NCBI GenBank assembly: GCA_009840715.1
Contig: VXNE01000541.1
Location: 1-6,032 of the forward strand
From: Gammaproteobacteria bacterium
GTDB taxonomy: Bacteria; Pseudomonadota; Gammaproteobacteria; Pseudomonadales; Azotimanducaceae
Length of the DNA stretch: 6,032 nucleotides
Reading direction: 5' to 3'
Under the pieces are notes generated by a model. The model saw only the letters and a program-made list of their open reading frames with translations, was not told where the DNA came from and searched no databases. Both the position numbers and the translations under genes were made by a program. The stretch's first letter is position 1. Every line of letters starts with the position of its first letter. Positions 1 to 4,427 of this stretch are shown in pieces.

Positions 1-114
1 AACCCCCAAACCAGCCATATCCCGCTGCCCGCGCCCGCGGCGCGCCACCCCCTGGCGGGCGGGGGCCGCCCGCCCGCGGCCGGCGGCGGGGGGGCGCCGG
101 CCGGCGCCGCGCCC
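1..114. repeat. Extreme G+C, self-complementary block at window edge
   Basis: Bases ~24-110 contain almost no A or T. A 9-bp perfect inverted repeat (GGCGGGCGG at 54-62, CCGCCCGCC at 66-74, GGG loop) is followed by a 16-bp perfect palindrome (GGCGCCGGCCGGCGCC, 93-108) and a seven-G run (88-94). The sequence stays in frame with the thiolase gene but translates to low-complexity Pro/Ala/Gly where a thiolase should show its N-terminal domain. It may be genuine sequence, but a contig-end or snap-back assembly artefact is equally plausible. Confidence 0.6.
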
Positions 115-1092
115 ACGGACATCGTGCACTACCTCGGGATCACCCCCCGCTGGGTGGACGGCACGAGCGTTGGCGGCTGCTCGTTCATGCTCCACGTGCG
201 CCACGCGGTGGCCGCCATCCAGGCAGGGCAGGCGGAGACCGTCCTCATCACCCACGGCGAGAGCGGCCGCTCGGGCGTTGGCCGCAGCATGTACCGCGGC
301 GGCGGCCGCTCGAGCCTGGCGGGGCAGTTCGAGGGTCCTTACGGCGGTATGGGTCCGACCACGATGTTCACCATCGGCGTGCTGCGCTACATGAAGGACT
401 ACGGCCTGACCCACGAGCAGCTTGCCTCGGTGGCGGTGGTCCAGCGCGAGTGGGCCGGGCGCAACCCGCGGGCATCGTGGCGGGAGCCGATCACGGTGGA
501 CGACGTGCTGGCATCGAGGATGATCGCCTACCCCTTCCACAAGCTGGAGTGCTGCCTGGTCACCGACGGCGGCGGCGCGCTGATCCTCACGAAGGCGGAA
601 CGCGCGGGGGACTTCCCGCAGCCGCCGGTGCACATCCTCGGGACCGGCGAGAGCGTCGAGACGCCGATGGTCAGCCAGATGGAGGACCTCCGCTCCTCGC
701 GCTCGTTCCGGGTGGCCGGCGGCGAGGCGATGCGCACGGCCGGGATCACGCACGGCGACGTCGACCACATGATGGTCTACGACGCGTTCGCGCACCTGCC
801 GATCTGGGGGCTCGAGGACCTCGGCTTCGTGGGTCGGGGCGAGGCCGGGCCGTTCATCGCGGACGGCAACACACGGCCCGGCAGCGTCCTCCCGCTCAAT
901 ACGAACGGCGGCGGCCTCTCCTACATGCATTCCGGCATGTACGGGATGTACGCGTTACAGGAGAGCGTGCGGCGGGGCCGGGGCGCGGCGGCGGCGCAGG
1001 TCGAGGGGGCGGAGGTCTCGCTGTGCCTGGGGGTCGGCGGGATGTTCGCGGCGTCGGGCTGCATCGTGATGGGGACCGCGGCAACGGTCTGA
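1..1092 (+). CDS. Thiolase-family protein (non-canonical, SCP-x/acetyl-CoA acetyltransferase-like), 5' partial
   Basis: The frame is open from the window edge to TGA at 1090-1092. From about base 115 the product reads as the C-terminal four fifths of a thiolase-fold protein: YLGITPRWVDGT, then GGCSF followed by a helix (HVRHAVAAIQAG), then LITHGESGRS, a YDAF motif near 770-790, an EDLGF segment, and LPLNTNGGG near 889-915. Family knowledge: thiolases condense or cleave acyl-CoA thioesters using a nucleophilic Cys, a His and a second Cys. This subfamily often lacks the classical residues. Here the motif corresponding to GHPxGATG reads MHSGMYGM, keeping the His. By my alignment the nucleophile position is the second Gly of GGCSF, with a Cys one residue later. 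So the reaction cannot be assumed to be classical thiolysis. The upstream codons 1-114 encode Pro/Ala/Gly-rich sequence unlike any thiolase N-terminus; the true start lies outside the window or has been lost. A GTG at 124 is an unlikely start because it would remove the N-terminal part of the fold. The next gene follows after 45 bases, so co-transcription is likely. Confidence 0.85.
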   Translation, partial: NPQTSHIPLPAPAARHPLAGGGRPPAAGGGGAPAGAAPTDIVHYLGITPRWVDGTSVGGCSFMLHVRHAVAAIQAGQAETVLITHGESGRSGVGRSMYRGGGRSSLAGQFEGPYGGMGPTTMFTIGVLRYMKDYGLTHEQLASVAVVQREWAGRNPRASWREPITVDDVLASRMIAYPFHKLECCLVTDGGGALILTKAERAGDFPQPPVHILGTGESVETPMVSQMEDLRSSRSFRVAGGEAMRTAGITHGDVDHMMVYDAFAHLPIWGLEDLGFVGRGEAGPFIADGNTRPGSVLPLNTNGGGLSYMHSGMYGMYALQESVRRGRGAAAAQVEGAEVSLCLGVGGMFAASGCIVMGTAATV

Positions 1093-1137
1093 TGCACTGC
1101 CCTCTGGGAGGAGTGAGAGACGGCTGAGGCACTAACG

Positions 1138-2106
1138 ATGAGAAAGTGGATCCTGATCCTGTCGGCGGTGGTCGTGCTCCTCGCACTGGCGTTCGTCAAC
1201 CGTTGGTCGGTGGTCATGACCGCGATGTCGCTGATGGGGCCGCCTGCCTTGCTGGAGCGGGAAGACGAACGCGGCGCGGCCTGGTTCGATGACTACTACA
1301 CCGTCTTCGGGATCGACGAGCGAACGTTCGCCATCGGGGAAACCCGTTACTGGCAGAGGAACTTCAACTACCTGATCGTCGGAGACGACCGGGCGGTCCT
1401 GTTCGACGCCGGGCCAGGCGTTCGCGACATCCGGGCCGTCGTCCGGTCCCTGACGGACCTGCCCGTCGTCTTCATGCCTTCCCATTTCCACTATGACCAC
1501 GTCGCCAACGGCGTCGAGTTCGAGAACATCGCGATCGTGGACCTGCCGTACCTGCGCGAGCGCATGAGTGAGGGCCGGCTGAGCCTGACGCTCGACGAGC
1601 ACCTGGGGAGGCTCGAGGGCTTCGGACTTCCCGCGTTTCGGGTCGACGAGTGGTGGCCGCCAGGCACGACCGTTGACCTCGGCAATCGGGAGGTGGTCGT
1701 CGTGCACACGCCGGGACACACGCTGGACGGCGTGTCGCTGGTGGATCAACAGGCAGGTTACGCCTTTACCGGCGACTTCTTCGGTCCCGGCAGCCTCCTG
1801 GAAATGGTCCCGACGGGCGGCATGGGCGACTACCTCCTCGGTGTCGACAACCTGCTGAGCTACGTCGAGCCCGATACCCGCCTCTTCGCGGCGCACCGCG
1901 ACCTGCTGGCCGATCCGGTCCCCAAGGGCGTCCCTGAAACCACGGTCGCCGATCTCCAGGCGCTCCAGCGACTACTGCCACGAATCCGTGATGGTGTGGC
2001 AGACGGCCAGGGCGTCTTTCCGGTCGTGTACCCGGCGAACGAGAACGTGGCGCTTTGGGCGAATCCTCGCTGGATGCAGGACTGGGAGCGGTCCTCCATC
2101 GAGTAG
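1138..2106 (+). CDS. MBL-fold metallo-hydrolase, N-terminal membrane anchor
   Basis: A 322-residue metallo-beta-lactamase-superfamily hydrolase. Residues 4-20 are an uninterrupted hydrophobic segment after MRK, with no obvious peptidase site, so I infer a signal-anchor holding the catalytic domain outside the cytoplasm. The binuclear metal site is complete: H116, H118, D120 and H121 in SHFHYDH, H194 in TPGHT, D213 in TGDFF and H253 in AAHRD. These are the ligands used by the fold to bind two metals (usually zinc) and activate water for hydrolysis of esters, thioesters, lactams or phosphodiesters. Substrate cannot be read from the sequence. The ATG at 1138 is preceded by TGAGG at 1125-1129 with 8-base spacing; a stronger-looking GGGAGGAG at 1106-1113 is too far upstream for this start. 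The gene lies 45 bases after the thiolase-like gene on the same strand with no terminator visible between, so an operon is likely. Next to an acyl-CoA enzyme, a thioesterase- or lactonase-like role would fit, but this is inference. Confidence 0.92.
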   Translation: MRKWILILSAVVVLLALAFVNRWSVVMTAMSLMGPPALLEREDERGAAWFDDYYTVFGIDERTFAIGETRYWQRNFNYLIVGDDRAVLFDAGPGVRDIRAVVRSLTDLPVVFMPSHFHYDHVANGVEFENIAIVDLPYLRERMSEGRLSLTLDEHLGRLEGFGLPAFRVDEWWPPGTTVDLGNREVVVVHTPGHTLDGVSLVDQQAGYAFTGDFFGPGSLLEMVPTGGMGDYLLGVDNLLSYVEPDTRLFAAHRDLLADPVPKGVPETTVADLQALQRLLPRIRDGVADGQGVFPVVYPANENVALWANPRWMQDWERSSIE

Positions 2107-2129
2107 CGCCGGCACTCGCCTCTCTCGGT

Positions 2130-2155
2130 GGGGGGGACCGGTGGGAGGGGCGGGG
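2130..2155 (+). other. Canonical G-quadruplex motif after the hydrolase stop codon
   Basis: Four G-tracts on the + strand (G7 at 2130-2136, G3 at 2143-2145, G4 at 2147-2150, G4 at 2152-2155) are separated by loops of 6, 1 and 1 bases. This satisfies the G3+N1-7 rule. It begins 24 bases after the TAG of the hydrolase gene, so it would lie in the 3' untranslated RNA, where it could slow polymerase or protect the end. In GC-rich DNA such motifs also arise by chance. Confidence 0.45.
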
Positions 2156-2183
2156 ACTGATCGTGAGAGGTTCGGAGGTTTGG

Positions 2184-2263
2184 CCTCACCGGCCGACTGC
2201 TACAAGTGTTTTCGCCCTGCCGAGGAGAATGACACTGTATGGGTATACAGAAGGCCGGTGAGG
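2184..2263. repeat. Nested inverted repeat with two mutually exclusive inner hairpins
   Basis: Outer arms CCTCACCGGCC (2184-2194) and GGCCGGTGAGG (2253-2263) are perfectly complementary over 11 bp. Inside, CTGTAT (2235-2240) pairs with ATACAG (2245-2250) across a GGGT loop. Alternatively TACAAGTGT (2201-2209) pairs with ACACTGTA (2232-2239) with one bulged A. The two inner pairings share bases and exclude each other, while both are compatible with the outer stem. It could be a bidirectional terminator-like structure, a small mobile repeat, or a structured RNA. No U-tract follows on either strand. Confidence 0.5.
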
Positions 2264-2297
2264 AGTCGGAATATACACACGTCGATTTGCCATTAGA

Positions 2298-2325
2298 AGG
2301 AGGTTTCGGGGCATTGGGGCCTCCT
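2298..2325 (+). other. Hairpin joining an AGGAGG and a CCTCCT motif
   Basis: On the + strand AGGAGGTTTC (2298-2307) can pair with GGGGCCTCCT (2316-2325) over 10 positions, three of them G-U, around an 8-base loop. The wobble pairs become A-C mismatches on the other strand, so any structure would act in + strand RNA. No T-run follows and no gene starts behind the AGGAGG, so the role is unclear. Confidence 0.3.
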
Positions 2326-2415
2326 CTACGGAAATCTCTCTCCGCATCAGGAGCTTAAGGTTGCACGTTCCATACTTTCTTCAGTTTTTGGCGTCGATAA
2401 GCGACTGTTTTGGGA

Positions 2416-2441
2416 CGGTTGGCGGGGTTGCGAGCCGACCG
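2416..2441. terminator. Hairpin just after the toxin stop codon (weak terminator candidate)
   Basis: CGGTTGGC (2416-2423) faces GCCGACCG (2434-2441) across a 10-base loop. On the + strand all eight positions pair, one as G-U; on the - strand that pair is a C-A mismatch. It starts one base beyond the toxin gene's TGA in the - direction. Neither side carries a run of T, so it may be a transcript-end stabiliser or nothing; low confidence as a true terminator. Confidence 0.3.
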
Positions 2442-2442
2442 C

Positions 2443-2862
2443 TCATCGCCCCGCGGGCGTTTCCGCAACCTCAAGGCGCTCCCTGAACCAGGCAGCAAGT
2501 TCGGACTCCGTGACCTCACCGGTCGCGAGCATTTCCATGGTGCGCACGGCGTCGCCCGGATCGAAAGTCAGATCCCACCCGTTGTCGAGCAGGAGGACGC
2601 GCGCCGCGACCCAGGCCGTGCGCTTGTTGCCGTCGACGAAGCCGTGGTTTGAGGTCAGCCCGAAGGCAAGGGACGCCGCAAGGTCGGCAACGTCCGGTTG
2701 CCCGTACGCGGTCAGGTTCCCCGGGCGGGCCAGCGCCGACTCCACCGCGCCGAGGTCACGTATCCCCTCAGCGCCGCCGTGCTCGGCAATCTGCCGGTCG
2801 TGGATCGCCAGGATGACGGACATTGGAATGGAAAAGCGAGTGGTCGACTCCGAGTCGCTCAC
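2443..2862 (-). CDS. doc: Doc/Fic-family toxin of a type II toxin-antitoxin system
   Basis: A 139-residue death-on-curing (Doc) toxin, typical length for the family. The Fic loop is intact as H73-G-F75-V-D77-G-N79-K80-R81. The Lys-Arg ending is the Doc variant rather than the HPFxxGNGR of AMP-transferring Fic proteins. Family knowledge: P1 Doc phosphorylates elongation factor EF-Tu and halts translation, the catalytic residues being the loop His and Asp. Conserved flanking segments are also present: an AIHDRQIAEHGG helix at residues 19-30, GIRDLGAVESALARP at 33-47, and NG-W after the loop helix. Start: the GTG at 2862-2860 overlaps the antitoxin stop by four bases (GTGA), implying translational coupling. 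An internal ATG (2823-2821) would remove the FSIP segment that usually precedes the first helix, so I prefer the GTG. Stop is TGA at 2445-2443. It is the second gene of the operon, on the minus strand. No key residue is missing, so the toxin should be active. Confidence 0.93.
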   Translation of the reverse strand: MSDSESTTRFSIPMSVILAIHDRQIAEHGGAEGIRDLGAVESALARPGNLTAYGQPDVADLAASLAFGLTSNHGFVDGNKRTAWVAARVLLLDNGWDLTFDPGDAVRTMEMLATGEVTESELAAWFRERLEVAETPAGR

Positions 2863-3083
2863 GCGAGCGCCCGCAGCACCTTCCGGTCGTCATGCATGAC
2901 CTTTTCGGCCAGCTTCACTTGCCGTTCGAAGTCCGGATCGTAGGGCGTCAGCCGGTAGCCCCCGCCAGGTGCCTCGGTCAGGAACAGCTTGTCCCCCCGC
3001 TGCAGCCGCAGGTGTGCCATGGCCTCCTTGTTCAGGATGATGCCGGAGGACGCCCCGACGGTGGTCACCTTGAAGGTCAGCAT
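2859..3083 (-). CDS. AbrB/MazE-type antitoxin, partner of Doc
   Basis: A 74-residue antitoxin. Residues 1-47 match the swapped-hairpin (SpoVT/AbrB) DNA-binding domain: a V-x-x-x-G-x-S-x-GI-x-L pattern, then LRLQRGDKLFL and a YRLTPYDP exit strand. Residues 48-74 form a charged, probably disordered-until-bound tail ending in RKVLRALA. Tails of this type in Doc antitoxins fold over the Fic groove and neutralise it. Family knowledge: the antitoxin also represses its own operon, better when complexed with toxin. The ATG at 3083-3081 has GGAG (3094-3091) with 7-base spacing. The gene comes first and overlaps the toxin start by four bases. This pairing of an AbrB-type antitoxin with Doc, rather than the classical Phd, is known and common on chromosomes and plasmids. 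It should bind the palindrome 16 bases upstream of its start codon. Confidence 0.93.
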   Translation of the reverse strand: MLTFKVTTVGASSGIILNKEAMAHLRLQRGDKLFLTEAPGGGYRLTPYDPDFERQVKLAEKVMHDDRKVLRALA

Positions 3084-3099
3084 GAGGAAACTCCAGCCT

Positions 3100-3121
3100 G
3101 CTTATAATGGTCATTATAAGC
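3100..3121. promoter_or_regulatory. Palindromic operator with TATAAT on both strands (toxin-antitoxin promoter)
   Basis: Two perfect 10-bp arms, GCTTATAATG (3100-3109) and CATTATAAGC (3112-3121), flank GT. Each arm contains TATAAT, on the + strand at 3103-3108 and on the - strand at 3118-3113. The - strand box is placed to start transcription about 20-25 bases before the antitoxin ATG. Palindromes at this position are the usual autorepression sites of antitoxins, so I infer it is the AbrB-type operator. The + strand box points at the selenoprotein gene. I see no good -35 hexamer in either direction; the + strand has TG at 3099-3100, near an extended -10. Confidence 0.75.
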
Positions 3122-3203
3122 GGGTGGTATGGAGATGCTTGCCCGCCGAACGGGAGTCTCGGAAGACACCCTTGACACCTGCCTGCGACCGAGGGAAGCG
3201 CTG

Positions 3204-4361
3204 ATGCCCGACAACGACCAAGCGATGCGGAAGTTCGTGGGGACCCTGCCCGTGCCCGAGTTCGCCGAGACCGCGTTCACCGCACCGCCGCCGCTGCAGG
3301 ACGCACGCGTGGCGATCGTCACCAGCGCGGCCCTGTACCGCGAGGGAGACCCGCCGTTCGGGGTTCCGGACATCCACTTCGAGACCATCCCGGACAGCGC
3401 GCGTGACCTGAAGCTCGGGCACGTGAGCCCGAACTTCGACCGCGCGGGCTTCGCCGCGGACCTGAATGTCGTCTACCCGGTCGATCGCCTGCACGAACTC
3501 GCCGGGCGCGGCGCCATCGGGAGCGTGGCCGGCTACCACTACGCCTTCGCCGGGAACCAGCCGGACACGGTGTCCGAGTTGCGCCTGGACACGGGTCCCG
3601 CCTGCGCGCGGAAGCTGCGCGAGGACGGGGTGGACGTCGTTCTGCTCACACCGGTCTGACCCCTATGTCCGCGTACGGTCTGTACGCTCGCGCATGTCTT
3701 CGAGGCCGCCGGACTGGCGACCGTCGCAATCGTGCCGATCCGGAACGTGGCGGAGCGCATACGTCCGCCGCGGGCGCTCTACGTCGAGTTCCCGCTCGGA
3801 CTGCCGCTCGGGAAGCCCGGGGACGCCGACTTCCAGCACCGCGTGCTCGACGCGGCGCTCGCGCTTCTCGAGGAACCGACGGGTCCGGTGCTCGCTGATT
3901 TCCCTGAAGCGATCAGGTCCGCGGACACTGAACCGCTCCAGTGCTCGGTGCCGCCGCGCTACGACCCGAAACTCCACCCTGCCGTCGACGAGGCGCAGGG
4001 ACTGCGGGCCGCCTACGACCGCGCAGTAGCCAGGAACGGACGCACGACCGTGGGTTCGCACGCGAGTGCGGACGAGATCCCCGACGTGATCAGCAAGTTC
4101 GCCAGGATCGCGGACGGGGAACCGTGGGACGAGGTGGGCCTCGACGGCTCAGCCGGCCGGGTCGGGCAGGAGATCAGGAGCTACTACGAAGAGCTCGCCT
4201 GCGAACTGGCGGACGGTCCCGCCGGGCCGTGGGCCGCGGAGCGGTGGTTCTTCGAGCAGACCGAGACCGGCAAGGTGCTGCTGGAAGCGCGCCGCAAGAT
4301 GCGCGAGGCGGGCGCCCCGCAACTCGCGTGGTTCCTGCTGTCGCCGGCTGCGCGGGAGTAG
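3204..4361 (+). CDS. Selenoprotein of the glycine/sarcosine/betaine/D-proline reductase selenoprotein B (GrdB/PrdB-like) family, Sec152
   Basis: Two open stretches in the same frame are separated only by TGA at 3657-3659. Reading that TGA as selenocysteine gives 385 residues, with U152-P-L-C155 as a UxxC redox pair. The first half carries family hallmarks: RVAIVTSAALYREGDPPF near residues 35-52, the HVSPNFDRAGF...DLNVVYPVDRL block at 73-96, and GAIGS-AGYHYAFAG at 103-117. After Sec, homology-like sequence continues without a break (EAAGLATVAI, then RPPRALYVEFPLG, then a long C-terminal part ending RKMREAG..WFLLSP). This argues against a real terminus at 3659. Known relatives reduce glycine, betaine, sarcosine or proline in anaerobes; those in aerobes are uncharacterised, so the substrate here is unknown. 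Start: ATG 3204 has GAGGGA at 3191-3196. An in-frame ATG at 3129 would add 25 residues unlike the family and lacks a ribosome site. A SECIS hairpin follows the TGA. A pseudogene caused by a Cys-to-TGA change is the alternative. Selenocysteine machinery elsewhere in the genome is required. Confidence 0.88.
3657..3659 (+). other. In-frame TGA predicted to encode selenocysteine (Sec152)
   Basis: The TGA is followed by C (TGAC, as in E. coli fdhF). It sits exactly where this family has the first Cys/Sec of its redox pair, after a VDVVLLTPV strand. The frame has no other stop until TAG at 4359-4361. The second residue of the pair, Cys155, is encoded by TGT at 3666-3668. Confidence 0.87.
3671..3687 (+). 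promoter_or_regulatory. Bacterial SECIS element
   Basis: GCGTAC (3671-3676) pairs perfectly with GTACGC (3682-3687) around a five-base GGTCT loop. Eleven bases (3660-3670) separate it from the TGA. Established knowledge: the minimal E. coli fdhF element recognised by SelB is a 17-nt upper stem-loop beginning 11 nt after UGA, with GGUCU in its loop. Size, spacing and loop match here. The bulged U of the E. coli element is absent. The hairpin is inside the coding region and also encodes part of R157-L161. Confidence 0.85.
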
Positions 4362-4382
4362 GGGACGCCCTTGTGGCGTCCC
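4362..4382 (+). terminator. Terminator-like hairpin of the selenoprotein gene
   Basis: An 8-bp perfect stem, GGGACGCC/GGCGTCCC with a CTTGT loop, starts on the base after the TAG stop. It is followed by GTTTC, so the U-tract is only three bases. It probably ends or stabilises the transcript while also being one half of the paired repeat. Confidence 0.6.
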
Positions 4383-4406
4383 GTTTCAGAATCGTGCAAC
4401 CACCAC

Positions 4407-4427
4407 GGGCGGGGACAAGCCCCGCCC
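4407..4427 (-). terminator. Terminator-like hairpin of the oxidoreductase gene
   Basis: Read on the minus strand, GGGCGGGG pairs with CCCCGCCC around CTTGT, beginning on the base after the gene's TAG (4430-4428). It is very GC-rich and has no U-tract after it (GTGGTGG follows), so it may protect the RNA end rather than terminate on its own. It is the mirror partner of the hairpin at 4362-4382. Confidence 0.5.

Larger units (their letters stand above)
2107..2442. other. Convergent intergenic region, no convincing gene
   Basis: These 336 bases separate the 3' end of the MBL hydrolase gene (+) from the 3' end of the toxin gene (-). From about 2200 the composition is visibly richer in A+T than the flanking genes. 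I see only frames of about 10-15 codons here that stand free of other genes, with poor or badly spaced ribosome sites, and no tRNA or protein motif. It does contain a G-quadruplex motif, a nested inverted repeat, and two further hairpins, listed separately. None has a strong U-tract, so I cannot name a definite intrinsic terminator for either gene. Confidence 0.7.

Noticed and set aside
450..1127. Second + frame of 225 codons inside the thiolase gene
   Set aside because: The product is Arg/Gly-rich low-complexity sequence typical of a shifted frame in GC-rich coding DNA.
1132..1896. Minus strand open frame of 254 codons opposite the MBL hydrolase
   Set aside because: High GC leaves antisense frames open. 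The + strand has all metal ligands of the fold, and the antisense product has no recognisable motif.
2229..2261. Ten-codon ATG frame as a leader peptide
   Set aside because: The GGAG is only one base from the ATG, no gene follows on this strand until 3204, and the frame lies within the inverted repeat.
2443..2445. TGA of the toxin gene as another selenocysteine codon, since the frame stays open beyond it
   Set aside because: The toxin already has family-typical length, there is no UxxC-like context, and the hairpin after the stop lacks a SECIS-type loop and spacing.
3129..3203. Upstream ATG at 3129 as start of the selenoprotein gene
   Set aside because: It has no properly spaced ribosome site, lies almost against the palindrome, and would add 25 residues unlike the family opening. 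ATG 3204 has GAGGGA upstream.
3657..3659. Nonsense mutation making the reductase gene a pseudogene
   Set aside because: It is possible in principle, but the position on the UxxC site and the correctly spaced GGTCT-loop hairpin fit selenocysteine better, and the downstream frame is undamaged for 233 codons.
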